Assembly (NCBI RefSeq): GCF_003336705.1
Contig: NZ_QMDL01000001.1
Location: forward strand, 930,001-994,000
Source of the DNA: Marinobacter litoralis
Lineage (GTDB): Bacteria; Pseudomonadota; Gammaproteobacteria; Pseudomonadales; Oleiphilaceae
Length of the DNA: 64,000 bases
Direction of reading: 5' to 3'
The position numbers were made by a program, and so were the translations under genes. Below the pieces are notes generated by a model. That model ran no database searches. It saw only the letters and a list, made by a program, of their open reading frames with translations, and was not told where the DNA came from. Positions 1 to 7,788 of this stretch are shown in pieces. Position 1 is the stretch's first letter, and the number at the start of each line of letters is the position of its first letter.

Positions 1-159
1 GCACCGGTGATTTTGGACGAATACGCCAACACCAGTTCCGCCGGTTCAATCATTGCTTTCCACAAGCATAAAGAGGATCTGAAAGCCGGCGACCTGGGCG
101 TTATCTGCTCATTCGGTGCCGGCTATTCCATTGGCAGCGTGGTCGTCCGCCACCGCTGA
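1..159 (+). CDS. 3-oxoacyl-ACP synthase III-like protein (FabH family), C-terminal end only
   Basis: Only the last 52 codons are present; the gene begins before the window. The visible end has the FabH-type C-terminal layout: an ANTSSAG segment, where the family places its catalytic Asn, then a [20 protein letters not shown] stretch matching the final glycine-rich strands of the thiolase fold. Family enzymes condense an acyl-CoA or acyl donor with malonyl-ACP in fatty acid or related acyl-chain synthesis. It ends 6 bp from the stop of a convergent thioesterase gene. Which FabH-like subgroup it belongs to cannot be decided from this fragment. Confidence 0.82.
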   Translation, partial: APVILDEYANTSSAGSIIAFHKHKEDLKAGDLGVICSFGAGYSIGSVVVRHR

Positions 160-165
160 GTTCGT

Positions 166-573
166 TTACTCGGCTGCCAGAGCTCTCAGAGTGTCTGGCA
201 GTCGGGTAGATTTTCGGGTGGTTTTATCCATCCAGACAATCTTTGCATAGCCCTCCGCGTACACGTCCCCCGTGTCGGCATCTTTCAGCAAGTGGTAGGT
301 ATCTAGGCTGGTATTTCCGGCTTTGCCTGCGTATGTTTCCACCAAAACGGTGGCAGGGTGCGTTAATTCCTTCAGAAACGTGGCGCTGGTCTTTATAATA
401 ACGGGACCTGTAGGTTCACCTGTGCCGCCAAGTTCAAGTTTTGCCAGCCAGACAATACGAGCCTCTTCAAAGAAGCGGAAGTAAACCGTGTTGTTAGCGT
501 GACCGTATGCATCCATGTCGCCCCATCGTAAGGGCATGGCAAGGGAGCTGACGAGGTTTCCCTGAACTGACAT
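166..573 (-). CDS. Acyl-CoA thioesterase of the 4HBT (hotdog) family, YbgC/FadM-like
   Basis: A 135-residue protein, the usual length for a single hotdog domain. Near the N-terminus it has RWGDMDAYGHANNTVYFRFF, the typical 4HBT signature in which the Asp of the GDMDxxGHxNN segment is catalytic or substrate-positioning. The rest follows the five-strand pattern of the fold. Such enzymes hydrolyse acyl-CoA thioesters in the cytoplasm; the substrate cannot be inferred. The ATG at 573 is preceded by a clear GGAGG. It converges with the ketoacyl synthase fragment, which suggests acyl-chain metabolism but not one operon. Confidence 0.85.
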   Translation of the reverse strand: MSVQGNLVSSLAMPLRWGDMDAYGHANNTVYFRFFEEARIVWLAKLELGGTGEPTGPVIIKTSATFLKELTHPATVLVETYAGKAGNTSLDTYHLLKDADTGDVYAEGYAKIVWMDKTTRKSTRLPDTLRALAAE

Positions 574-662
574 TTAATTTCCTCCGGATGACTGAGATAA
601 AAAGAATACAACGCCGGTATTGTCGACTAATGGAATCAGATTAAACAACCCAAGAGATTGAA

Positions 663-1448
663 ATGACTCAAACGACTACTCGGTATTGGATACTCGCAGC
701 ATTAATGCTGCTGCTCTTGGTCGTCACGGCCACAACCCCTGCCACCGCTCAGACCGTGCAAGAGCCTGAAGGCCAGCGCGCGCCAACCGTCAATTCGGCG
801 GATCCTTACGAAAACTGGAATCGAAGCGTATTTTCGTTCAACGAAACGGTGGACGAATGGGTTCTTCGCCCTGTCGCGAAAACCTACCGCACCGTTACGC
901 CAGACATTGTCGATCGGGGTGTCACCAATTTTTTCAATAATCTGACTGAAATTCGTAATTTCAGTAATAGCTTGTTCCAGCTTAAGGGTGAATCTGCTGT
1001 AGTGGCATTCGGGCGGTTTACCTTTAATACCGTATTTGGCTTGGGTGGGATTTTTGATGTGGCCACGGCCTTTGATCTGCCAGAACGGCCGGAAGATTTC
1101 GGTCAAACCCTGGGCTATTGGGGCGTAGGCTCTGGCCCGTACCTGATGCTGCCGTTTCTTGGGCCATCGACCCCCCGGCATTTCACGGGCTTGGCATCCG
1201 ACAGCTTCATTTTACCCTCAGCTTGGGATGCGGTTGAAGAGCCCGAAGTTTACTTCCTTCGAGCGCTGCAAATTGTCGACAAACGTGCGGATCTGATACC
1301 GGCAGAAGGCATTATTTCCGGGGATCGGTACACGTTCGTGAGAAATGCCTTCCTGCAGCGGCGTGAATTCCTGATTAACGATGGTAAGATCACAGCTGAC
1401 CCCTTCGCCAATGATGACGAAGATGACCTGATGCTCGACGATTTCTGA
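663..1448 (+). CDS. mlaA: MlaA/VacJ family outer-membrane phospholipid-asymmetry protein
   Basis: 261 residues. An N-terminal hydrophobic signal (about residues 8-29, ending ATAQ) is followed by the MlaA domain: DPYENWNRSVFSFNETVDEW, then FFNNLTEIRNFSNSLFQ, TVFGLGGIFDVA, FGQTLGYWGVGSGPYLMLPF and a final YTFVRNAFLQRREF. In known systems MlaA sits in the outer membrane with porins and sends surface-exposed phospholipids to MlaC and the MlaFEDB transporter. Unlike E. coli MlaA there is no Cys in the signal region, so this copy is not an evident lipoprotein; a standard signal-peptidase I site after ATA is more likely. The tail is Asp-rich. A patatin lipase follows after 20 bp. Confidence 0.93.
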   Translation: MTQTTTRYWILAALMLLLLVVTATTPATAQTVQEPEGQRAPTVNSADPYENWNRSVFSFNETVDEWVLRPVAKTYRTVTPDIVDRGVTNFFNNLTEIRNFSNSLFQLKGESAVVAFGRFTFNTVFGLGGIFDVATAFDLPERPEDFGQTLGYWGVGSGPYLMLPFLGPSTPRHFTGLASDSFILPSAWDAVEEPEVYFLRALQIVDKRADLIPAEGIISGDRYTFVRNAFLQRREFLINDGKITADPFANDDEDDLMLDDF

Positions 1449-1468
1449 GCAACGCCGGGAGATCGAAG

Positions 1469-2956
1469 TTGATTAAAGATCCGAGAATAAACCGATTCCG
1501 CAAGCAGCTGGCGGATGCTCAGAATTATGAGCAGTGGAAAGCGGCTGCGCTGGAGTTGGACTATCTCGAAGGCAACGTGGAGTGGAAAGAAGACTTCACT
1601 TCGGATCTGTATCACTACGAACTGATCTACGACCGGCTCTGCAATCTTAAGCAATATCGCCAGCAAAACGATTTTGAACGTTTGAAGCGAGCCCTGCGCG
1701 AAGGGCTTCATCACGATTTGGGCAACATGGGTAACCCGGCGCTTTATACTCGCTCCCGGGTAGGCACCAAACACTTGGTTGAAGAGTACATCACGCAAGT
1801 GTGTGAGTCGTTGGATTACCTGTGTGACCACCCCGTGCCGAATTTCTCGGTGCACGATAAGCTGCAGTTTTTTCGGGACACCCTAACCAGCTTTGGTCGG
1901 CCGGCGCTGCTGCTCAGCGGCGGCGCGGGGCTGGGTATGTTCCATTTCGGTGTCATCAAGGCATTGTGGGAGAAAGGCCTACTGCCACAGGTGATTGCGG
2001 GGTCGAGTGTAGGGGCCATCATTGCAGGCATTCTGGGTGTGCATACCGATGCCGAAATACCGGAAATGCTTGTGCCTGAAAACCACAACCTGAATGCCTG
2101 GAAGTGGCGCGGTTTATTCAGCGCGATTCGAGGCGACGGGTTGATGGATCAGAACACTCTGAAGCAGTGCCTTCGTGACAACATCGGCGAATATACCTTT
2201 GAAGAGGCTTATCAGCGCACAGGGCGCAGTGTAAATATCAGCGTATCGCCGGTACAAACTCATCAGAAAGCGCGATTGTTGAGTGGTTATACCTCTCCTT
2301 ATCTGATGATGTGGAGTGCCGCGTTGGCAAGCGCAGCCGTGCCCGGGGTGTTCCCGCCGGTCACGCTGATGAAGAAAGATCTGAATGGCAACACTCTACC
2401 GTACATGCCGCGCCTGAAGTTTGTAGACGGTTCGGTGGTGAGTGATCTTCCTGTTGACCGGCTTATGCACCTGTACGATGTGAATTTCACCATCGTGAGC
2501 CAAACCAATCCCCATGTGATTCCGTTCCTGAACGCCAAGGGGCAAGACGAAAAGCTGTCTTTACTGAACTTGCCGTCGCATCTATTGAAGGCGGAAGTGG
2601 CGTTTCACGGGCAGGGTGTGTTCGATTTCTTGCGGAAGCGAGTCAAGCCTGAGCTGTTGAGGCAAGTGTCCGGTCAGATGTATACGATTATGGCGCAGCG
2701 CTATTCCGGAGATGTGACCATAGCGCCGAATTATTCTCTTCGCCATTACCGCCATATACTGTCGAGCCCGACACCCGAATACGTGCGGGAAATGATTCTT
2801 CAGGGTGAAAAGTCTACCTGGCCGAAGATCTCCATGATTCGGTCTCACGCACGTATATCGAAAACTCTGGAACGCTGCGTGCGTAGCCTGAAATCTCAAA
2901 GCCGCCGCGCTGCAGAACTGAAGTTGGTCAGTAGCGGCACCCCGGCAAGGCACTAA
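1469..2956 (+). CDS. Patatin-like phospholipase with N-terminal DUF3336 domain
   Basis: 495 residues, TTG start with a purine-rich GGGAGATCGAAG just upstream. Roughly residues 1-145 are the charged DUF3336 region. The patatin domain follows with the oxyanion motif GGAGLGMFHFG, the nucleophile elbow GSSVG (Ser about 180) and the dyad Asp in DGSVVSDLP (about 320). This is the DUF3336-patatin architecture also seen in fungal triacylglycerol lipases. Bacterial members are presumed to hydrolyse phospholipids or neutral lipids at the membrane. No signal peptide is visible, so it probably acts on the cytoplasmic side. It lies between mlaA and gspA with short gaps, consistent with co-transcription. 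Confidence 0.9.
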   Translation: MIKDPRINRFRKQLADAQNYEQWKAAALELDYLEGNVEWKEDFTSDLYHYELIYDRLCNLKQYRQQNDFERLKRALREGLHHDLGNMGNPALYTRSRVGTKHLVEEYITQVCESLDYLCDHPVPNFSVHDKLQFFRDTLTSFGRPALLLSGGAGLGMFHFGVIKALWEKGLLPQVIAGSSVGAIIAGILGVHTDAEIPEMLVPENHNLNAWKWRGLFSAIRGDGLMDQNTLKQCLRDNIGEYTFEEAYQRTGRSVNISVSPVQTHQKARLLSGYTSPYLMMWSAALASAAVPGVFPPVTLMKKDLNGNTLPYMPRLKFVDGSVVSDLPVDRLMHLYDVNFTIVSQTNPHVIPFLNAKGQDEKLSLLNLPSHLLKAEVAFHGQGVFDFLRKRVKPELLRQVSGQMYTIMAQRYSGDVTIAPNYSLRHYRHILSSPTPEYVREMILQGEKSTWPKISMIRSHARISKTLERCVRSLKSQSRRAAELKLVSSGTPARH

Positions 2957-2961
2957 AAACC

Positions 2962-4653
2962 ATGTACTACGACTTTTTCGGTTTTCGAGAGCCGCCATTT
3001 TCCATTGCCCCGGACCCGCGATACCTGTACCTGAGTGACCGTCACAAAGAAGCGCTCGCGCACCTGATGTATGGTGTGCAGGGGCAGGGCGGTTTCATTG
3101 TGATCACCGGCGAAGTGGGTACGGGTAAGACCACGGTATGCCGCTGTTTTCTTGAAAACGCTCCTGAACACGTCGATATTGCGCTGATACTCAATCCTCG
3201 TCTTTCAGCTCGTGAGTTGCTGTCGGCCGTTTGCGATGAACTGGAAATCGCTCATGCTCCCGAAGCAAGTATCAAGGTGTTGGTCGATGCCATCAATGCC
3301 GACTTGTTGAAAGCCCACGCCGCTGGCCGGCATAAAGTTCTGATTATTGATGAGGCGCAGAACTTATCGGCGGATGTTCTTGAGCAGCTACGCCTGTTAA
3401 CCAACCTGGAAACCGCCGAGAAGAAATTGCTGCAGATTGTTCTGCTGGGCCAGCCAGAGTTGCAGGATATTCTGGCGCTGCCAGAGTTGCGTCAGCTCAA
3501 CCAAAGGGTGACTGCGCGCTACCACTTGGATGCAATCGACAAAGCAGAACTGCCGGCCTATTTGCAGTATCGGGTGAGTGTGGCCGGATTAAGAGGCGAT
3601 TTGTTCACCCCTGCAGCGATTCGTAAACTTTACGCTGCCAGCCAAGGCGTTCCCCGTCTGATTAATCTGATCAGTGATCGTGCGTTGCTGGGTGCATACG
3701 CGGAAGGCGATCACCAGATTACCCCGCTACATATAAAACGAGCGGCCAAGGAAGTTAGTGGTGGCTTGAAGCAACGAGTGGGTAAGCGCAACCGGTTCGG
3801 CGATAATGTCAGTCATTTGTGGTTGGTGGTTGCGTCGGCTCTGATCGCGATTATGGGTACACTGTGGGTGCTGGATATCCCGCAAAATGGAGAACTTGCC
3901 GAGCGCGAAGATGAGCCGTCAGTATCGGGTGTCATAGAGCGGGTTGTGGCCGCGACGACGGAAGATGAAGAGAATGCTTCCGAGGCGCAAAAGCCAAACG
4001 AGTCGCCGCGCGTAGATGAAACAGAGTTTGTTCCGGAGCAGCACGGGCTGTCTACACAGGATTCTTACGTCGAACTCTTCGATATATGGGGCCAGATTTA
4101 TCATCCCGAAGTGGCGCCATATCCGTGCCAGCATGCCCAAAACGTGGGCCTGGAATGCTTGCAGCGAGAAGGCGCCCGCCGGACACTCGAATTCCTCGAC
4201 CGCCCTGCGATTCTGAATCTGCGCATAGCGCCGGGGCAGGAAACCCAGGTTGTTTTGCAGACTTTGCAGGGTAGCAACGCGATATTAAAGACGGCCGAGG
4301 GGCCTGTAACCGTCGGATTCCGACAAATCGAACCGTATTGGTTTGGCGAGTTCCGGGTTCTTTGGCGCGCACCGGATTATAAGCGGGCAGACGGCATCTT
4401 TAGCGACAAGCAAGGCCAAACGCTTTGGATCAGCTCAAAAATGATGGAGCTTGCGGATCGATACGCGGGCAATGCACAAGAAGCTGATCGCATCAAACGA
4501 TTAGCGGTAGCTGATCAGGTGCGCTGGTATCAAAAGCTGCGAGGCCTTACGGTGGACGGCATTCCCGGAGCCATGACCATTATTCAGATTCATAACGATC
4601 TGGGTGCCGATGTGCCGCGATTGGTCGCCGAGCTACCGGCGGGAAACAGCTAA
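2962..4653 (+). CDS. gspA: GspA/ExeA-type AAA ATPase with peptidoglycan-binding C-terminus
   Basis: 563 residues. An AAA domain occupies about residues 1-270, opening with the family signature MYYDFFGFREPPFSIAPDPR. Walker A is GEVGTGKTT (50-58) and Walker B is LIIDEAQ (127-133). One membrane segment lies near 286-304, followed by an acidic linker and a periplasmic part. The last 70 residues (AVADQVRWYQKLRGLTVDGI and on) look like a peptidoglycan-binding domain. In Aeromonas, ExeA with ExeB helps place the type II secretin through the cell wall. The start is 5 bp after the patatin stop and gspB begins 3 bp downstream. No other type II secretion genes lie in this window. Confidence 0.9.
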   Translation: MYYDFFGFREPPFSIAPDPRYLYLSDRHKEALAHLMYGVQGQGGFIVITGEVGTGKTTVCRCFLENAPEHVDIALILNPRLSARELLSAVCDELEIAHAPEASIKVLVDAINADLLKAHAAGRHKVLIIDEAQNLSADVLEQLRLLTNLETAEKKLLQIVLLGQPELQDILALPELRQLNQRVTARYHLDAIDKAELPAYLQYRVSVAGLRGDLFTPAAIRKLYAASQGVPRLINLISDRALLGAYAEGDHQITPLHIKRAAKEVSGGLKQRVGKRNRFGDNVSHLWLVVASALIAIMGTLWVLDIPQNGELAEREDEPSVSGVIERVVAATTEDEENASEAQKPNESPRVDETEFVPEQHGLSTQDSYVELFDIWGQIYHPEVAPYPCQHAQNVGLECLQREGARRTLEFLDRPAILNLRIAPGQETQVVLQTLQGSNAILKTAEGPVTVGFRQIEPYWFGEFRVLWRAPDYKRADGIFSDKQGQTLWISSKMMELADRYAGNAQEADRIKRLAVADQVRWYQKLRGLTVDGIPGAMTIIQIHNDLGADVPRLVAELPAGNS

Positions 4654-4656
4654 GTT

Positions 4657-5361
4657 ATGTCATACATACTCGAAGCTTTAAAAAAATCCGAAGCAGAGCG
4701 CCGCCAGGGTAAAGCACCAGACCTTGGTCAGCAGGTGCAGATGATCTATCGCCCCAAAAAAAAGCCGGTCTCGGCGGTGGTTTGGGTGGTGTTGGCGCTC
4801 ATTATTAACGCCGGAGTTTTGGCGTATGTGTTTTGGCCTGCAAGGCAACTTCCTCAGCCCGTGACGACAGCCGTGCCTGCGGCAGAGTCTGCCCGCACTT
4901 CCTCCTCGGTCTTGCCGGTCGAGAGTTCGCAGCCCGAGGTTGCGCCTGAGCCTGAGCCCGTTGTTAAAGTTCCGGTTAAGCCGGTTGAAGCGCCGCAAGC
5001 GGTGGCTGAGTCCGGGCTGAATGAGCCACAGTTCGAACAACCCACCATAATCGTGCCGAGCCAACCCGAGCCGCAACGTGTGTCCGCCCCCGTACAATCA
5101 CGGCCCCAAGGGCGGGTGCCGCATCTGGTAGAATTGCCGCTTTCGTTCCAAAAGAGTGTTCCTGATTTGACCTTTAACAGCCATATCTATTCCTCAGACC
5201 CTTCAGCCAGCCGGGTGATGATCAATAACCGATATTTGCGCGCAGGCCAGAGCCTGGGCTCGTTGTTGGTTGAAAACATCACAGAAGATGGCGTGGTGCT
5301 GAGCAAAAATGGCCAACGGTTTAGGGTAGGAATCGTTCGTGATTGGGTGAGCCCGCGATAA
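4657..5361 (+). CDS. gspB: GspB-like general secretion pathway protein B
   Basis: 234 residues. The N-terminus MSYILEALKKSEAERRQGK is the usual GspB opening, followed by a membrane segment (about residues 40-62) and a Pro/Glu-rich linker of about 80 residues. The C-terminal domain (about 150-234) contains the T2SSB pattern VPHLVELPLSFQKSVPDLTF and ends with FRVGIVRDW. GspB is an inner-membrane, periplasm-facing partner of GspA; the pair is involved in secretin assembly. It is 3 bp behind gspA and its stop overlaps the dinG start (TAATG), so all three genes are probably translated from one message. Confidence 0.9.
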   Translation: MSYILEALKKSEAERRQGKAPDLGQQVQMIYRPKKKPVSAVVWVVLALIINAGVLAYVFWPARQLPQPVTTAVPAAESARTSSSVLPVESSQPEVAPEPEPVVKVPVKPVEAPQAVAESGLNEPQFEQPTIIVPSQPEPQRVSAPVQSRPQGRVPHLVELPLSFQKSVPDLTFNSHIYSSDPSASRVMINNRYLRAGQSLGSLLVENITEDGVVLSKNGQRFRVGIVRDWVSPR

Positions 5362-7538
5362 TGGCGCTAACCGACGACGTTAAACAGGACATTCAGCAGG
5401 CGTATCGGGATGTTTTAGCTGGCAAGGGCGTGCGAGCCCGCTATGGCCAGCGCTTGATGATTGCCGAAATTGCCCGGTACATGGGCGAGATCACCGAGAA
5501 TGATGGCCAACGTACATCGCCCGCCTCGGCATGCGTGGTGGAAGCCGGCACCGGTACCGGTAAGACATTGGCGTATCTGATTTCTGCGATTCCCGTCGCC
5601 AAGGCCTTGGGTAAAACACTGGTCATTTCTACGGCAACCGTGGCCCTGCAAGACCAGATTGTCCTGAAAGACCTGCCAGACTTACGTAAACACAGCAAAT
5701 TGAAGTTCAACTGGACCCTTGCCAAAGGCCGGGGCCGGTACTTGTGCATGTCTCGCTTAGAAGCGCGCTTGCACGATGAAGGGCATGGCGACAGCGACAC
5801 CATGCCGCTGTTCCTGTTGGACAACCCCGTTGATGATGAAGCCAGTAGCCGTGCTACGTTCGAGAAGATGCTCGGCACCTACGGTTCACGGGAATGGGAC
5901 GGCGACCGCGATCACTGGCCGGAACAAATTCCTGACGAGATCTGGCGACAAGTCACCACCGACCACCGTCAGTGCACCAATAGGCATTGCGCCTACTTCG
6001 ATAGCTGTGCTTTTTTCGAAGCGCGAAAAGATCTGGACGACGCGGATATTGTGGTCGCTAACCACGATCTGGTGCTGGCTGACCTCGCCTTGGGTGGTGG
6101 TGCCATTCTTCCTGAGCCGGAAAACGCGTTGTTTGTTTTTGACGAGGCGCACCATCTGCCGGATAAGGCGCTGAACCATTTCGCCGCTTCCGTGCCTCTG
6201 AACTCGACGCGCCAGTGGCTGAAGCAGCTGTCACAGGCTTTGGTGAAAATGCAGCCTTGGCTGCCGGGCGGTTCTCAGGCAACCAAGGCCGTTGAAAAAA
6301 TCAGTTTGGCCGGGCGCGATCTCGATATTGCTCTGGCGAAGGTGTACGAAGAAGTCGAGCACAATACCGGGTGGGATTTCAACGAAGAGCGGCGAAGCGC
6401 TCAATGGCGATATCCGGAGGGTGAGCTACCCGATAGCTTGGCTGAATTGGCTGGTGAAACCCGAATTGTCACGGCCGGGTTGTGTCGCAACCTAGGAACC
6501 TTGGTTGAGGAATTGCAAAGTGCGTTCGATGAACGCAAAGACCCGGAACTCGACCGTGATACGGCTGATTCCTGGTATCCGGTGATTGGTGCTTTTCATA
6601 GTCGGGCCGAAGAGCAGCTTCGATTATGGGAGGCATGGTCAGAGGGAGCCGTCGCCGCAAAACCGGATCAGGATGAAAGCGCCCAACCGGTTCCGCGCAA
6701 AGGGCCACCGGCTGCGCGTTGGTCGGTTCGTCAAAGATGGGAGCACGCCGAAGACATCACGCTGTTCAGTTCTCCGGTGTTGGCTGACAATCTCCTGTAT
6801 TCCCGTTTATGGTCGAGAGTCTATGGTGCTGTATTGACCAGCGCGACCTTAACGGCGCTGGGGCGATTTGACCGTCTTCGGTCTCGGGCTGGTCTACCGG
6901 AAGCAAGCCGTTACATGGTGGTGCCCAGTTCGTTCAAATACAACGAGATGGCTACGGTCGAAGTACCCGCGATTGAAGCCATGCCGACGGATGACGGCTT
7001 TGGCGATGCGCTGATTAAACGCCTGCCGGACTTATGGGCAGGCGAGAAAGCTACTTTGGTGCTGTTCACTTCTCGCCGGCAAATGCAGCAAGTGAGGGAC
7101 GCGCTGGCACCGGAATATCCCGAGCTGATTCTGACTCAAGACGACATGGCCAAGAACGAAGTGCTTCGAACTCATTGCAGCCGGATTGATGAAGGTAAAG
7201 CCAGCGTTCTCTTTGGTGTTGCCAGTTTTGCTGAAGGCATCGATTTACCGGGTAAATATCTGCATCACGTGGTGATCACCCGATTGCCGTTTTCGGTGCC
7301 CGACGATCCCATTGAAGCTAGCCTGGCGGAGTGGGTGACTCAGCGGGGTGGTAATCCCTTTATGGAAATCACAGTGCCTGATGCCTCGGTGAAGCTGGTT
7401 CAAGCGGTAGGGCGTCTACTGCGAACCGAGCAAGATACGGGGCGTGTGACCATTCTTGATCGCCGCATTGTCGCCCGGCGTTATGGTCAGTTGTTGCTGG
7501 ATGCACTGCCTCCGTTCCGCCGGTTAATCGAACACTAA
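5361..7538 (+). CDS. dinG: ATP-dependent DNA helicase DinG
   Basis: 725 residues from the ATG at 5361. A TTG at 5343 is in frame, but the ATG fits the family start MALTDDVK and couples to gspB by TAATG. Superfamily 2, XPD-like helicase: Walker A GTGTGKT (Lys about 68) and DEAH at about 261-264. Four Cys (about 129, 205, 210, 216) form the iron-sulfur cluster expected in DinG. Late motifs include GVASFAEGIDLPG and VQAVGRLLRTEQDTGRV. DinG unwinds 5' to 3' and helps resolve R-loops and replication-transcription conflicts. No LexA box could be assigned, since the start lies inside gspB. Confidence 0.95.
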   Translation: MALTDDVKQDIQQAYRDVLAGKGVRARYGQRLMIAEIARYMGEITENDGQRTSPASACVVEAGTGTGKTLAYLISAIPVAKALGKTLVISTATVALQDQIVLKDLPDLRKHSKLKFNWTLAKGRGRYLCMSRLEARLHDEGHGDSDTMPLFLLDNPVDDEASSRATFEKMLGTYGSREWDGDRDHWPEQIPDEIWRQVTTDHRQCTNRHCAYFDSCAFFEARKDLDDADIVVANHDLVLADLALGGGAILPEPENALFVFDEAHHLPDKALNHFAASVPLNSTRQWLKQLSQALVKMQPWLPGGSQATKAVEKISLAGRDLDIALAKVYEEVEHNTGWDFNEERRSAQWRYPEGELPDSLAELAGETRIVTAGLCRNLGTLVEELQSAFDERKDPELDRDTADSWYPVIGAFHSRAEEQLRLWEAWSEGAVAAKPDQDESAQPVPRKGPPAARWSVRQRWEHAEDITLFSSPVLADNLLYSRLWSRVYGAVLTSATLTALGRFDRLRSRAGLPEASRYMVVPSSFKYNEMATVEVPAIEAMPTDDGFGDALIKRLPDLWAGEKATLVLFTSRRQMQQVRDALAPEYPELILTQDDMAKNEVLRTHCSRIDEGKASVLFGVASFAEGIDLPGKYLHHVVITRLPFSVPDDPIEASLAEWVTQRGGNPFMEITVPDASVKLVQAVGRLLRTEQDTGRVTILDRRIVARRYGQLLLDALPPFRRLIEH

Positions 7539-7564
7539 TCCCGCCTACCGTTTCCTCCAAAAAA

Positions 7565-7592
7565 AAGAGCCAGCCCGAAAGGGGTGGCTCTT
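7565..7592. terminator. Rho-independent terminator between dinG and the LuxR-family gene
   Basis: A 12-bp stem, AAGAGCCAGCCC / GGGGTGGCTCTT with one G-T pair, closes a GAAA tetraloop. A run of eight A lies on its left, so on the minus strand the stem is followed by eight T, a classic terminator for transcripts coming from the LuxR-type gene. On the plus strand the T-run is poor (TT), so it may only partly end dinG transcripts. Confidence 0.85.
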
Positions 7593-7764
7593 GTAGAAAG
7601 GGTTCTAAACGAACCCGGGCGTCCAAACAACGCGTAACAAGGAGACTGAAGGCCTGAGTTTCAGATCTCGTGTGAGGCGTTAACCTCACGATGGATTCAT
7701 CATAGGGCGGAAGGGGGCGTAAAAGGATCGTCCTAAAGGCGTAGTAGGTAGGCTTAATTTCAGA

Positions 7765-7788
7765 AAAGTGTGACGCGAGTCACACTTT
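7765..7788 (-). terminator. Perfect 10-bp inverted repeat at the end of the LuxR-type gene: first terminator, or CRP/Vfr-like site
   Basis: AAAGTGTGAC-GCGA-GTCACACTTT is perfectly symmetric and overlaps the TAA stop of the minus-strand gene. On the minus strand it is followed by TTTTC, so it can act as a short terminator, with the hairpin at 7565-7592 as a second one. The core also equals the CRP/Vfr consensus TGTGA-N6-TCACA. A site at the 3' end of a gene is an unusual place for an activator, so termination is the simpler reading. Confidence 0.6.
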
